Made by a program: the position numbers and the translations under genes
The notes under the pieces: generated by a model
What the model was told of the DNA's origin: nothing
Database searches by the model: none
Seen by the model: the letters and a program-made list of their open reading frames with translations, nothing else
Shown: one piece after another, positions 29,894 through 39,281 of the stretch
Layout of the letters: every line of letters starts with the position of its first letter
How positions within the stretch are numbered: position 1 is the stretch's first letter
Assembly (NCBI RefSeq): GCF_028823665.1
Contig: NZ_JAPEHV010000006.1
Span: forward strand, 62,001-126,000
Length of the DNA stretch: 64,000 bases
Origin: Microbacterium sp. C7(2022)
GTDB lineage: Bacteria > Actinomycetota > Actinomycetes > Actinomycetales > Microbacteriaceae
Direction of reading: 5' to 3'

Positions 29894-30595
29894 TTGGCAC
29901 AGCTCCTGGTTCTGAGCTCCGCTCCCGGCGGCAACCCTGTGTTGCCCTCACTCGAGTTGCTGAGCCATCGCGTGCGACAGATCCCCGCAGAACCCGCTCA
30001 GCTCGTCAACGCACCCAGCGCCGATGTCATCTTCGTTGACGCGCGCATCGACCTGGTCGGCGCCAAGTCTCTGTGCAAGATCCTGAACACCACGGGGCTC
30101 GATGCTCCCCTGCTGCTGGTGGTGACAGAGGGCGGCCTGACCGCTGTGTCAACCGATTGGGGCGTCGACGACGTGATTCTCGTCACCGCGGGCCCCGCTG
30201 AGGTCGATGCTCGCGTGCGACTCGCCATCGGCCGCCAATCTGCCGAGCAAGTCTCGACCCGCATTCAGACGTCCGGCATCACCATCGATGAATCCTCGTA
30301 CTCGGCGAAGGTGCACGGCAAAGCCCTCGACCTCACGTACAAGGAGTTCCAGCTGCTGCACTTCTTCGCGACGCACCCATCACGCGTGTTCACCCGCGAG
30401 CAGCTGCTCAGCGAGGTGTGGGGATACGACTACTTCGGCGGCACACGCACCGTCGACGTGCACGTGCGGCGCCTCCGCGCCAAACTGGGCGATCTCGAGC
30501 AGCTCATCGGCACGGTCCGAAACGTCGGGTACCGATTCAACGTTTACGAAGAGGATCAACTCCCCTCGGGACGTGAGTCCGCTGACGCGAAGTGA
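29894..30595 (+). CDS. glnR: GlnR-type atypical orphan response regulator
   Basis: A 233-residue OmpR-family regulator. The N-terminal receiver has the GlnR pattern: the acidic residues after the first strand are absent (VLSSAPGG), Asp49 of FVDARIDL is in the place of the phospho-acceptor, and LVVTEGGL and WGVDDVIL are strongly GlnR-like. The C-terminal winged helix ends [12 protein letters not shown]. GlnR controls nitrogen assimilation in Actinobacteria and works without a partner kinase; none is adjacent. The start is TTG, supported by GGAAGG 7 bases upstream. Confidence 0.85.
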   Translation: MAQLLVLSSAPGGNPVLPSLELLSHRVRQIPAEPAQLVNAPSADVIFVDARIDLVGAKSLCKILNTTGLDAPLLLVVTEGGLTAVSTDWGVDDVILVTAGPAEVDARVRLAIGRQSAEQVSTRIQTSGITIDESSYSAKVHGKALDLTYKEFQLLHFFATHPSRVFTREQLLSEVWGYDYFGGTRTVDVHVRRLRAKLGDLEQLIGTVRNVGYRFNVYEEDQLPSGRESADAK

Positions 30596-30633
30596 TTCAT
30601 CGCCGTCGTGACAACACGGCGGCAAGACCTCTC

Positions 30634-30655
30634 GTTCACACGGAGGTCACCTGTC
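30634..30655 (+). promoter_or_regulatory. Pho-box-like direct repeat before ppk
   Basis: Two adjoining 11-base units, GTTCACACGGA and GGTCACCTGTC, matching the G(T/G)TCACC core of actinobacterial PhoP/RegX3 sites. They occupy the -35 region of the predicted ppk promoter, as activator sites usually do. Confidence 0.65.
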
Positions 30656-30660
30656 CCTGC

Positions 30661-30666
30661 AATGAT
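30661..30666 (+). promoter_or_regulatory. Putative leaderless -10 for ppk
   Basis: AATGAT, six bases, then the ATG at 30673. It lies 5 bases after the Pho-box-like repeat. Confidence 0.4.
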
Positions 30667-30672
30667 GTGGGG

Positions 30673-32841
30673 ATGATCGAACACGAGGTGCTCGACGCTG
30701 GACTCGGCGGCGCAGACGATGATGACGACTTCGAAATGACGGAAGAGGCCGATGCGCAGCTTCCCGACCATCGCTATCTAGACCGCGAGCTGAGCTGGCT
30801 GGCGTTCAACCAACGCGTGCTCGAACTGGCGGAAGACCCGGCTCTCCCGGTTCTCGAGCGCGCGAACTTCCTCGCGATCTTCGCCAGCAACCTCGACGAG
30901 TTCTTCATGGTTCGGGTGGCTGGCCTCAAGCGCCGCATCGTCACCGGTCTGGCCGTACCGACCAACGTCGGCCGCGCCCCCGCAGACGCCCTCGCCGACA
31001 TCTCCACCGAGGCCCAGCGGTTGCAGTTGCGCCACGCTGAGGCGTGGACGTCCCTCGTGCGTCCGGCACTGGTGGACGCCGGCATCGAGATCGTGTCGTT
31101 CGACTCTCTGGCCGAAGACGACCGGTCTGCGATGTACGACTACTTCCATGCACAGGTCTTCCCGGTGTTGATGCCTCTCGCGGTAGACCCCGCTCACCCC
31201 TTCCCGTACATCTCGGGACTGTCCCTGAACCTCGCGATTCGCATCCGCAACGCTCGCACCGGGCGACAGGAGTTCGCACGTTTGAAGGTTCCGCCGATGC
31301 TCCCGCGCTTCGTGCCGCTGCCGACCGTGGGCGAGTCGGAGCGGTACATCGCCATGGAAGACCTGATCGCTCAACACCTCGACGATCTCTTCCCCGGCAT
31401 GGAAGTCCTGGACCACCACGCGTTCCGACTGACCCGCAACGAGGACGTCGTGATCGAGGAAGACGAATCCGAGAACTTGATCCAGGCTCTTGAGGCCGAG
31501 CTGCTGCGTCGCCGATTCGGCCCACCAATCCGCCTCGAGATCACCGACGACATGGATGAAGTGACGCTCGATCTCCTCGTGAAGGAGTTGGACATCACCA
31601 CGCAAGAGGTCTACCGCCTTCCCGGGCCGCTCGATCTGCGCGGGTTGTTCGACCTCGGTCGAATCGACCGTCCCGACCTTCGCTACAAGCCGCACGTGCC
31701 CACGACGGCGATGGCGTTCCAGCCGGGCGACAACAACGAGCGCGCCGACATCTTCGCCGCCATCCGCAAAAGCGATGTGATGGTGCACCACCCATACGAG
31801 TCGTTCGCCACGAGTGTGCAGGCATTCCTCGAGCAAGCTGCGAAGGATCCCCACGTCCTGGCTATCAAGCAGACTCTCTACCGAACTTCGGGCGACAGCC
31901 CGATCGTCGAGGCTCTCATCGACGCGGCCGAGGCCGGCAAGCAAGTGCTCGCGCTGGTAGAGATCAAGGCACGATTCGACGAAGCCGCAAACATCGTGTG
32001 GGCGCGCAAGCTCGAGAAGGCCGGCGTGCACGTCGTGTACGGCCTAGTCGGCTTGAAGACGCACTGCAAGCTCGCCCATGTCATCCGCGAGGAGAACGGC
32101 GTTCTTCGTAGCTACAGCCACATCGGCACCGGAAACTACAACCCCAAGACCAGCCGGATCTACGAGGACTTCGGGTTGTTCACCGCCGATGACCAGGTCG
32201 GCCGTGACCTCACGCGCCTGTTCAACGAGCTGAGCGGATACGCGATCGAAAAGAAGTTCAAGCGCCTCCTCGTTGCCCCGCTGCACCTGCGAAAGGGCCT
32301 CCTGCGGCTGATCGACCGAGAGCGAAACAACGCTCTCGCCGGGAAGGATGCTCGGGTGCGCATCAAAGTCAACTCGATGGTCGACGAGCAGATCATCGAT
32401 GCGCTTTATCGTGCGAGCCAGGCCGGTGTGAAAGTCGAAGTGTGGGTGCGTGGCATCTGCTCCCTCAAGCCTGGCGTGGAGGGCATGAGCGAGAACATCA
32501 CCGTGCGCAGCATCCTGGGCCGATACCTGGAGCACTCGCGGATCTTCTCGTTCGCGAACGACGGCGACCCGGTGACATACATCGGTAGCGCTGACATGAT
32601 GCACCGCAACCTCGACCGACGTGTCGAGGCGCTGGTGCGCGTCGCCGCCCCCGCACACGTGAAGGAACTGGAAGATCTGTTCGACCGCGCGATGAGCGAC
32701 GCAACGAGTTCGTGGCACCTCGGTGCCGACGGCGAATGGGTGCGCCACGCCACCGACGATGAGGGCAAGCCTCTGATCGATCTGCAAGACCGCACGATGG
32801 CCAGTGTGCAGCGACGGCGGCGCGCCCGGGCGGTCCGATGA
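30673..32841 (+). CDS. ppk1: Polyphosphate kinase 1
   Basis: A 722-residue enzyme that reversibly makes polyphosphate from ATP. The N-terminal domain contains [15 protein letters not shown] and the NLDEFFMVR segment. Catalytic histidines lie in the PLD-like motifs [15 protein letters not shown] and KTHCKLAHV. The ATG at 30673 is chosen over a longer frame from 30592 because it sits 6 bases after a -10-like AATGAT and family members start here. Its stop overlaps the NUDIX gene by ATGA. Confidence 0.96.
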   Translation: MIEHEVLDAGLGGADDDDDFEMTEEADAQLPDHRYLDRELSWLAFNQRVLELAEDPALPVLERANFLAIFASNLDEFFMVRVAGLKRRIVTGLAVPTNVGRAPADALADISTEAQRLQLRHAEAWTSLVRPALVDAGIEIVSFDSLAEDDRSAMYDYFHAQVFPVLMPLAVDPAHPFPYISGLSLNLAIRIRNARTGRQEFARLKVPPMLPRFVPLPTVGESERYIAMEDLIAQHLDDLFPGMEVLDHHAFRLTRNEDVVIEEDESENLIQALEAELLRRRFGPPIRLEITDDMDEVTLDLLVKELDITTQEVYRLPGPLDLRGLFDLGRIDRPDLRYKPHVPTTAMAFQPGDNNERADIFAAIRKSDVMVHHPYESFATSVQAFLEQAAKDPHVLAIKQTLYRTSGDSPIVEALIDAAEAGKQVLALVEIKARFDEAANIVWARKLEKAGVHVVYGLVGLKTHCKLAHVIREENGVLRSYSHIGTGNYNPKTSRIYEDFGLFTADDQVGRDLTRLFNELSGYAIEKKFKRLLVAPLHLRKGLLRLIDRERNNALAGKDARVRIKVNSMVDEQIIDALYRASQAGVKVEVWVRGICSLKPGVEGMSENITVRSILGRYLEHSRIFSFANDGDPVTYIGSADMMHRNLDRRVEALVRVAAPAHVKELEDLFDRAMSDATSSWHLGADGEWVRHATDDEGKPLIDLQDRTMASVQRRRRARAVR

Positions 32842-33776
32842 GTGAGACCGCCGTCTACGCAGCCGGAGGTGTGGTGTGGCGGGTGGTGGAGGACGTTCTT
32901 TACGTGCTCCTCATCCACCGCACGAAGTATCGGGATGTGACCCTCCCCAAGGGGAAGGTCGACCCGGGTGAAACGCTCGCCGAGACGGCCGTGCGAGAGA
33001 TCTTCGAGGAGACCGGCATCAAGACTGCGCTGGGCGTCCCGGTCGGCTTGTCGAGATATCGCCTGCCGAGCAAGCGGCAGAAGATCGTGCACTACTGGAG
33101 TGCCGAGGCCACCGACGCGGCAGTGCGGGCATCCGCCTTCGTCCCAAACAAAGAGATCGCGGCGATTGAATGGGTGACGGCCAAGAAGGCGCGAAAGCGG
33201 CTGAGCTACCCGGTTGACCTCGAGATTCTTGACAACTTCCTCACGTTGGTCGAAGAAGGAGTCCTGCACACGTTCCCCCTCATCGTGCTGCGTCACGCGA
33301 AGGCCGTATCGCGCAGCGATTGGGACGGCAGCGACGAGGACCGCCCGCTGACGGACCTCGGGCGGCAGCAGGCGCGCGCGGTGGCAGGGCCCTTGCGCGC
33401 CTTCGGCGTGGAAGAACTCCACACCAGCCCAGCGAAGCGGTGCGCGAAGACGCTCGCCCCCTTGGCTCGCGTGACGGGGATCGAACCCCGCAAGACCTCT
33501 CATCTGAGTCAAGATGCCTGGGATAAGGGCAAGGCAGACGTGCGAAAGATCATCGGTCAACGAGTGCGCGCCCGTACGCCCGCGGTGCTGTCCAGCCATC
33601 GGCCGGTGCTCCCGGAGATTCTTAGCGAGGTCGCCCTCGCTACCGGCACCCTTCCTGGCTCCTACCTGGCATCGGCTGCCACGTTGGAACCGGCGGCGTT
33701 CTCGGTGATTCACCTTTCGCGAACCAATCCCGGGTCCGGCATCATCGCCATCGAGACGCACGTTCCGAAGGATTGA
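32838..33776 (+). CDS. NUDIX hydrolase - histidine phosphatase fusion
   Basis: 312 residues. The N-terminal NUDIX domain (about 1-140) has the Nudix box [20 protein letters not shown] with its catalytic Glu pair. The C-terminal SixA-type phosphatase (about 150-305) has LRHAKAV, with the RH pair, and the second His in SSHRPVLPE. This matches mycobacterial MutT1, which degrades 8-oxo-dGTP and diadenosine polyphosphates. It overlaps ppk by 4 bases, and a ppk-mutT1 operon is common in Actinobacteria. Confidence 0.93.
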   Translation: MSETAVYAAGGVVWRVVEDVLYVLLIHRTKYRDVTLPKGKVDPGETLAETAVREIFEETGIKTALGVPVGLSRYRLPSKRQKIVHYWSAEATDAAVRASAFVPNKEIAAIEWVTAKKARKRLSYPVDLEILDNFLTLVEEGVLHTFPLIVLRHAKAVSRSDWDGSDEDRPLTDLGRQQARAVAGPLRAFGVEELHTSPAKRCAKTLAPLARVTGIEPRKTSHLSQDAWDKGKADVRKIIGQRVRARTPAVLSSHRPVLPEILSEVALATGTLPGSYLASAATLEPAAFSVIHLSRTNPGSGIIAIETHVPKD

Positions 33777-33948
33777 CGAGGATCCGCGGCCTCGTACCTC
33801 CGGGGACAGATATCTCCAACCGGTGCCGTATGTGCGGCCGCCCCACGGCCCGGTGCACCTCGATGCGCGCGCGGTGCGGGCCCGCGGTCTTCGCCGCCTC
33901 ATCGATCGCATCGAATGCTTTGCACTGTGCCTTTTCCGCCTTCGCCAT
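33742..33948 (-). CDS. Possible small basic protein
   Basis: A 68-codon frame opposite the end of the NUDIX gene. Its first half (MAKAEKAQCKAFDAIDEAAK, then Arg/His-rich) looks like a short charged helical protein with fair third-position GC, but the second half is poorer. No ribosome binding site is clear. Could be a real small gene, a remnant, or chance. It is the only candidate reading frame in this gap. Confidence 0.25.
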   Translation of the reverse strand: MAKAEKAQCKAFDAIDEAAKTAGPHRARIEVHRAVGRPHIRHRLEISVPGGTRPRILVNPSERASRWR

Positions 33949-34191
33949 GCGTCGCACCTTGGCGAGGACAGGTAAACGGTCGTGTCGGATCGTTCAATAC
34001 GAGACCGCCGTAATTCCGCGACGTACGTGAACATCCGCGACAGATGGAGACCGGTCGTTCACCTTCCGTTTACCGCGACAGCGCACTCTCTTAAGAGTCC
34101 GCGCCTACGTTTCCCACGTGCCCCGCACCGGGCATGTACCCGAAGCCCGACCCTCGGGCCTCAATACCCTGACACGTGAAGGATTCACACA
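33777..34191 (+). other. Long pstS upstream region
   Basis: 415 bases between the NUDIX gene and pstS. It holds the Pho-box-like repeats (34046-34078), a 10-bp palindrome CTCTTAAGAG (34088-34097), a TACGTT -10 candidate (34106-34111), and a short GCCCGA/TCGGGC hairpin in the probable leader (34145-34159). Before the Pho box there is only the doubtful minus-strand frame. Confidence 0.6.
34046..34078 (+). promoter_or_regulatory. Pho-box-like repeats before pstS
   Basis: Three adjoining 11-base units: GGAGACCGGTC, GTTCACCTTCC and GTTTACCGCGA. The last two are close matches to the actinobacterial GTTCACC repeat bound by phosphorylated PhoP or RegX3. Confidence 0.75.
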
Positions 34192-35307
34192 GTGAAGATC
34201 TCCCGCATCGCCCAGGTGGGCGCTGTTGCCGCAGTCGCGGCCCTTGCCCTCGCCGGTTGCGCCGCAAACGAAGGCACCACGACCACTGACGACATGGGCG
34301 ACGACACCACGTCGACTCTCTCCGGCGAGCTCGGCGCGGGTGGCGCCTCGTCGCAGGAAGTCGCCGTCGCCGCATGGACCGCAGGTTTCCAGACCGCGAA
34401 CCCTGATGTCACGATCACGTACGACCCGGCTGGTTCGGGCGCGGGTCGCGAGTCGTTCCAGGCTGGGGCTTTCCCCTTCGCTGGCTCTGACCGCGCGTTC
34501 AAGACCGATGAAATCGCCGCGGGACCGTTTGACGGGTGCGTCGAGGGCTCGGGAATCATCGAGCTTCCGACCTACATCTCCCCCATCGCTGTGATCTTCA
34601 ACATCGACGGGATCGACTCGCTCAACCTGGATGCTGAGACGCTCGGCGCCATCTTCAACGGTGACATCGCGACGTGGGACGATGAGGCCATCGCCGCTCT
34701 CAACGAGGGTGTCGACCTCCCGAGCACCGCAGTCACGCCTGTGCACCGCGCCGATGACTCGGGCACCACCGAGAACTTCACCGACTACCTGTACCAGGCC
34801 TCGGGTGGATCGTGGGCGCACGAGCCGGACGGCGTCTGGCCGATCAACAGCGGCGAGGCTGCCCAGGGCACGTCGGGCGTCGTCTCGGCGGTCGTCGGTG
34901 GCGACGGAACCATCGGTTACGCCGACGCGTCGCGCGCTGCCGAAGAGGGCCTTGCCACCGTCGCGGTCAAGGTCGGCGACGAGTTCGTTGAGTACTCGCC
35001 GGAAGCAGCCGCCGCCGTCGTTGACGCATCGCCGTTCGAAGAGGGCCGCACCGAGGGCGACCTCGCCATCGAGTTGGCGCGCACCTCTACAGAGACGGGC
35101 GTCTACCCGATCGTTCTGGTCAGCTACATGATCGCCTGCGAAGAGTACGCAGACGCGTCCGTAGCCCCGATCGTCAAGGGCTACCTCGAGTACGTGGCCA
35201 GCGCTGAGGGTCAGGATGCCGCGGCAGCCGCCGCCGGTAACGCGCCCATCTCTGACTCGCTCCGCGAGCAGGTCAACGCCGCGATCTCGCTGATCGTCAC
35301 TGAGTAA
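34192..35307 (+). CDS. pstS: Phosphate ABC transporter substrate-binding lipoprotein
   Basis: A 371-residue lipoprotein that captures phosphate outside the membrane. The lipobox is LAGC (Cys about 23). Phosphate-ligand segments GAGGASSQEV, DPAGSGAGRESF and DSGTTENFTDYL are typical PstS. It starts at GTG with GAAGGA 9 bases upstream. First gene of pstSCAB, but separated from pstC by a strong hairpin that probably lets pstS be made in excess. Confidence 0.95.
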   Translation: MKISRIAQVGAVAAVAALALAGCAANEGTTTTDDMGDDTTSTLSGELGAGGASSQEVAVAAWTAGFQTANPDVTITYDPAGSGAGRESFQAGAFPFAGSDRAFKTDEIAAGPFDGCVEGSGIIELPTYISPIAVIFNIDGIDSLNLDAETLGAIFNGDIATWDDEAIAALNEGVDLPSTAVTPVHRADDSGTTENFTDYLYQASGGSWAHEPDGVWPINSGEAAQGTSGVVSAVVGGDGTIGYADASRAAEEGLATVAVKVGDEFVEYSPEAAAAVVDASPFEEGRTEGDLAIELARTSTETGVYPIVLVSYMIACEEYADASVAPIVKGYLEYVASAEGQDAAAAAAGNAPISDSLREQVNAAISLIVTE

Positions 35308-35313
35308 TATCCC

Positions 35314-35353
35314 TGATACCCGATCCGGCGCGTCAGCGCCGGATCGGGTATCA
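35314..35353 (+). terminator. Strong hairpin between pstS and pstC
   Basis: A perfect 18-bp stem (35314-35331 with 35336-35353) with a GTCA loop, 6 bases after the pstS stop. It may act as partial terminator or mRNA stabiliser. Confidence 0.8.
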
Positions 35354-35382
35354 CCATGACTTCCCCACCGAGACAGGACCTC

Positions 35383-36324
35383 ATGACTACGACCACAGGC
35401 ACGGCCCCCCGCGCCAAGCAGCGGCCGGGTGACCGCTGGTTCTCGGGAACGGCGCTCTTCGCAGGATCAATGATTCTGGTGACGCTGGCCGCCGTCGCGC
35501 TCTTCCTCATCGTTCAGTCCGTCCCCGGTATCACCGCGAACTCCGAGACGGCGTCACTGCTGTCCGGCAACTTCTGGGACTACGTGTGGCCGCTCGCCTT
35601 CGGTACGGTGTGGGCCTCACTCCTCGCCCTGCTGATGGCTGTGCCGCTGTCGGTCTGCGTAGCACTGTTCATCTCTCACTACGCGCCGCGTCGATTGGCT
35701 CAAAGCCTCGGCTACATCGTTGACCTCCTCGCGGCCGTGCCGTCCGTCGTGTTCGGCCTGTGGGGCATCCTCGTCCTGGCGCCGGCGGTCCAGCCGGTCT
35801 ACGCGTGGCTCAACGAGAACATGGGGTGGTTCCCCCTGTTCGCCGGCACCGCCTCCGCCACCGGCCGCACGATCTTTACCGCCGCGATCGTCCTCGCCGT
35901 CATGGTCACCCCCATCATCACCGCAATCTGCCGCGAGATCTTCCTCCAGACCCCGGTCCTCCACGAAGAGGCAGCACTGGCGCTCGGCGCCACGCGCTGG
36001 GAAATGATTCGCATGGCGGTCTTCCCGTTCGGCCGGAGCGGCATCGTATCGGCCTCCATGCTCGGTCTCGGCCGTGCCCTCGGCGAAACCATGGCTGTCG
36101 CGATGGTGCTCTCGGCCACGGGCGTCGTCACCTTCCAGCTGTTCACCTCGGAGAACCCGAGCACGATTCCCGCGAACATCGCGCTCACCTTCCCCGAGGC
36201 TTACGGCCTCAACATCAATGTTCTGATCGCGACCGGTCTGATCCTCTTCATCGTCACCTTTGCGGTCAACGCGCTTGCTCGTTGGATCGTCAGCCGCCGC
36301 AAGGAATTCTCGGGAGCCAACTGA
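35383..36324 (+). CDS. pstC: Phosphate ABC transporter permease PstC
   Basis: A 313-residue membrane protein with about six helices, the first around residues 24-46. The EAALALGATRWEM loop is the permease EAA motif that docks to the ATPase. The ATG at 35383 is preferred over 35356, which almost touches the hairpin, because AGGA lies 6 bases before it. Followed by pstA after one base. Confidence 0.94.
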   Translation: MTTTTGTAPRAKQRPGDRWFSGTALFAGSMILVTLAAVALFLIVQSVPGITANSETASLLSGNFWDYVWPLAFGTVWASLLALLMAVPLSVCVALFISHYAPRRLAQSLGYIVDLLAAVPSVVFGLWGILVLAPAVQPVYAWLNENMGWFPLFAGTASATGRTIFTAAIVLAVMVTPIITAICREIFLQTPVLHEEAALALGATRWEMIRMAVFPFGRSGIVSASMLGLGRALGETMAVAMVLSATGVVTFQLFTSENPSTIPANIALTFPEAYGLNINVLIATGLILFIVTFAVNALARWIVSRRKEFSGAN

Positions 36325-36325
36325 C

Positions 36326-37432
36326 ATGACCATGACCTCTGCTCCCGCGCAGTCTCCGGTACCGGCCGACCTCAGCGACGCGCCGCGCTTGACCAGCGGA
36401 CGCCTGCCCACCTGGGCACCCTGGGCACTGCTGGCGACCAGCGCCGCGATCAGCGGACTCTTCTTCGCCGTCGTCTCGTTCTCGGATGGCTCCGAGTTCA
36501 GTGTGGCGGGCTGGGTAATCGTCGCAGCGCTGAGTTATCTGGTGCTGATCACTATCATCTCTGCGCTTGTGGAAGGCGCTCGCAAGGGTCGCGATCGCCT
36601 CGTGACCGGAGTTGTCACTAGCGCGTTCGCCCTCGCCATGGTTCCGCTCGTGTCCGTGGCTTGGACAGTCGTCGTCAACGGAGTTGCCGGTATCAGCGCC
36701 GACTTCTTCACGATGTCGATGCGCAACGTCGTCGGCGAAGGCGGTGGCGCCCTGCACGCCATCGTCGGCACGCTGCTCATCACGCTGGCCGCCGCGGTCA
36801 TCTCGATCCCCATCGGTATCTTCACCGCCATCTACCTGGTCGAGTATGGCGCCGGAAAGCGCTTGGCGAACGGCATCACGTTCCTCGTCGACGTCATGAC
36901 CGGCATTCCGTCGATCGTCGCCGGTTTGTTCGCCTACGCACTGTTCGCCTTGTTCTTCGGGCCGGGCATCCGCATGGGCATCATGGGATCGATCGCTTTG
37001 GCCGTGCTGATGATCCCGGTCGTCGTGCGCTCGAGCGAAGAGATGCTGCGCCTGGTTCCCAACGAACTGCGTGAGGCCTCGTATGCACTCGGCGTGCCCA
37101 AGTGGCTCACGATCGCCAAGGTCGTGCTTCCGACATCGATCGCTGGCATCACCACGGGTGTGATGCTGTCGATCTCTCGCGTCATCGGGGAGACGGCACC
37201 TCTGCTCCTCACGGCCGGGGTCACCACGTCGATGAACTACAACCTCTTCGAGGGCCGCATGATGACCCTCCCCGTCTTCGCGTACTCGCAGTACATGAAC
37301 CAGGGCATTCCCGCCCAGGCGTACATCGACCGCGCGTGGGCGGCGGCGCTGGTCCTGATCGTCATCGTGATGCTGCTCAATCTGATCGCGCGCCTGGTGG
37401 CGAAGGTCTTCTCCCCCAAAATGGGCCGCTAG
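36326..37432 (+). CDS. pstA: Phosphate ABC transporter permease PstA
   Basis: A 368-residue membrane protein. It has an extended N-terminus with extra helices (about 30-110) compared with E. coli PstA, then the core permease domain with EAA motif REASYALGVPKWLT. Extra N-terminal helices are common in actinobacterial PstA. The GGGAGCC site lies within the end of pstC; coupled to it. Confidence 0.94.
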   Translation: MTMTSAPAQSPVPADLSDAPRLTSGRLPTWAPWALLATSAAISGLFFAVVSFSDGSEFSVAGWVIVAALSYLVLITIISALVEGARKGRDRLVTGVVTSAFALAMVPLVSVAWTVVVNGVAGISADFFTMSMRNVVGEGGGALHAIVGTLLITLAAAVISIPIGIFTAIYLVEYGAGKRLANGITFLVDVMTGIPSIVAGLFAYALFALFFGPGIRMGIMGSIALAVLMIPVVVRSSEEMLRLVPNELREASYALGVPKWLTIAKVVLPTSIAGITTGVMLSISRVIGETAPLLLTAGVTTSMNYNLFEGRMMTLPVFAYSQYMNQGIPAQAYIDRAWAAALVLIVIVMLLNLIARLVAKVFSPKMGR

Positions 37433-37479
37433 CGGCATCCGTCCCCCTACTCTCCGAATCACCCCGAAACTGAGGAATC

Positions 37480-38259
37480 GTGTCCAAGAGCATCGAAGTC
37501 AACGACCTGCACGTCTACTACGGCGACTTCCTGGCCGTGGAGGGCGTCTCGCTCGACATCGAGCCCCGTAGCGTCACTGCGTTCATCGGCCCGTCCGGCT
37601 GTGGCAAGTCGACCTTCCTGCGCACGCTGAACCGCATGCACGAGGTCATCCCCGGCGCTCGCGTCGAGGGAAGCGTCCTTCTCGACGGCGAGGATCTCTA
37701 CGGATCGAACGTCGACCCGGTCCTCGTGCGTCGGCAGGTTGGCATGGTCTTCCAGCGCCCGAACCCGTTCCCGACGATGTCGATCAAGGAGAACGTCCTG
37801 GCCGGGGTCAAGCTGAACAACAAGCGCATTGCGAAGTCGGATGCCGACGAGCTGGTCGAGAAGTCTCTCCGCGGCGCGAACCTCTGGAACGAGGTCAAGG
37901 ATCGTCTCGACAAGCCCGGGTCGGGACTGTCGGGGGGCCAGCAGCAGCGTCTGTGCATCGCGCGCGCAATTGCGGTCTCCCCCGAGGTCATCCTGATGGA
38001 CGAGCCCTGCTCGGCACTCGACCCGATCTCGACGTATGCCATCGAAGAACTCATCGGCGAGCTGAAGAACGACTACACGGTCGTCATCGTGACCCACAAC
38101 ATGCAGCAGGCCTCGCGTGTGAGCGACAAGACCGCGTTCTTCAACATTGCCGGCACCGGCAAGCCGGGCAAGCTCATCGAATACGACGAGACGCGCACGA
38201 TCTTCACCACGCCGTCTGTGCAGGCCACGGAAGACTACGTCTCGGGCCGATTCGGGTGA
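37480..38259 (+). CDS. pstB: Phosphate ABC transporter ATPase PstB
   Basis: A 259-residue ATPase energising phosphate import. Walker [10 protein letters not shown], signature LSGGQQQR, Walker [14 protein letters not shown], switch His in VTHNMQQA. Sequence such as [19 protein letters not shown] is characteristic of PstB. Starts at GTG with TGAGGA upstream. Last gene of the pst operon, followed by a terminator. Confidence 0.97.
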   Translation: MSKSIEVNDLHVYYGDFLAVEGVSLDIEPRSVTAFIGPSGCGKSTFLRTLNRMHEVIPGARVEGSVLLDGEDLYGSNVDPVLVRRQVGMVFQRPNPFPTMSIKENVLAGVKLNNKRIAKSDADELVEKSLRGANLWNEVKDRLDKPGSGLSGGQQQRLCIARAIAVSPEVILMDEPCSALDPISTYAIEELIGELKNDYTVVIVTHNMQQASRVSDKTAFFNIAGTGKPGKLIEYDETRTIFTTPSVQATEDYVSGRFG

Positions 38260-38293
38260 TGTCAGGTGGCGCCGCGTGCGGTGCCACCTGACA
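38260..38293 (+). terminator. Terminator of the pst operon
   Basis: A stem of about 15 bp (11 perfect outer pairs, then four inner pairs including one G-T) with a CGTG loop, directly after the pstB stop. Confidence 0.8.
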
Positions 38294-38336
38294 CCATCTG
38301 GATTTATGCAGTCGCAAGCAGTTACGATTTGGGGTT

Positions 38337-38798
38337 GTGACTGTACTTGGCGTGATGGGCGCACTCGTTGTGCTTCTCGCGCTCACGGGTGTCGTTGCTG
38401 GCGTTGCCCTTCTCATACGGCGCGGAAGTCGCCGTCAACACATCGTCAATGAAGTGATTCAGCCGCATCGACTGGGGGCCACGGAACTCGGCGAGTGCGC
38501 GACGCTGCTGCAGTTCAGCACCGAAGCAGGCGCGCGTTGTCCGGACGCGCACCGCACCCTGGCCGCCGTCGCTGCCCGGCACGCAGGTGTCAGTCATCTC
38601 GACATCGACCTCACGAATCGCCCCGATATCGCACGCCACTTCCACGTCATGCAGACGCCCACCACGCTGGTACTCGACCGCTCGGGCGCGGTGCAGACAC
38701 GCTTCGGCGGAGCGCCGAGCCGCCACGTCGTCGAGCTCGAACTCGCACGCCTGGGCGTTTCTGACAAGTCCGTCGCGCCGGACGGCTCGCACCGTTAG
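38337..38798 (+). CDS. Anchored thioredoxin-fold protein with one active-site Cys
   Basis: 153 residues: an N-terminal membrane helix (about 7-27) then a thioredoxin fold (about 50-145). The active-site region reads FSTEAGARCPD, so only the second Cys (Cys68) of the usual CGPC is present; the first position is Gly. The cis-Pro motif MQTPTTLVLD is kept. Cys54 is the only other cysteine. It precedes the OsmC gene by 50 bases in the same direction. A thiol-binding or chaperone role is possible. Confidence 0.8.
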   Translation: MTVLGVMGALVVLLALTGVVAGVALLIRRGSRRQHIVNEVIQPHRLGATELGECATLLQFSTEAGARCPDAHRTLAAVAARHAGVSHLDIDLTNRPDIARHFHVMQTPTTLVLDRSGAVQTRFGGAPSRHVVELELARLGVSDKSVAPDGSHR

Positions 38799-38848
38799 GC
38801 TGACCACAGCCCTCCGGATCCGTCGGAGCGCACGACGGGAGGTTACCC

Positions 38849-39274
38849 ATGACGGTTACGAGCGAAGCATCCACCGCCTGGAAGGGCGGCCTGGCCGACG
38901 GGTCGGGCACCGTGACATTCACGTCATCGGGAATCGGCTCGTTCGACGTCAACTGGAAGGCGAGGAGCGAGGGGTCGACGTCCACGACGACGCCGGAGGA
39001 ACTGATCGCCGCCGCACACGCCTCGTGCTTTTCTATGGCGCTCTCGCACGCCCTCGGCCAGAACGGCACTCCCCCGGAGTCGATCGACGCTACAGCGTCG
39101 GTGTCTTTCACTCCCGGCACGGGGATCACCGGAAGCCATCTGAACGTTAACGCGGTCGTGCCCGGGCTCGCCGCGGAGGATTTCGAGCGCATCGCGCAGG
39201 ATGCCAAGACCGGATGCCCCGTCTCTCAGGCGCTAGCAGGAATCGACATCACCCTCGAGGCGACGCTTGCCTGA
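38849..39274 (+). CDS. OsmC-family peroxiredoxin
   Basis: A 141-residue thiol peroxidase of the OsmC/Ohr family that removes organic hydroperoxides. The peroxidatic Cys is in HASCFSMALSHAL and the second Cys in KTGCPVSQAL, both at the family positions; the start TVTSEASTAWKGGL is OsmC-like. GGAGG lies 8 bases before the ATG. Confidence 0.93.
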   Translation: MTVTSEASTAWKGGLADGSGTVTFTSSGIGSFDVNWKARSEGSTSTTTPEELIAAAHASCFSMALSHALGQNGTPPESIDATASVSFTPGTGITGSHLNVNAVVPGLAAEDFERIAQDAKTGCPVSQALAGIDITLEATLA

Positions 39275-39281
39275 AAGCCGC

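Noticed and set aside
30778..32031. A 417-codon frame opposite ppk
   Set aside because: Shadow frame; Val/His/Arg-rich with no motif.
32406..34034. A 542-codon minus-strand frame across the NUDIX gene and the pstS upstream region
   Set aside because: Composition (Arg/Ser/His-rich) and lack of motifs indicate a shadow of ppk and the NUDIX gene; their domains are clear on the plus strand.
34145..34159. Riboswitch in the pstS leader
   Set aside because: Only a 6-bp hairpin is visible; nothing matches a known riboswitch class.
36290..37462. A 390-codon frame opposite pstA
   Set aside because: Extremely His/Asp/Arg-rich, as expected for the complement of a membrane-protein gene.
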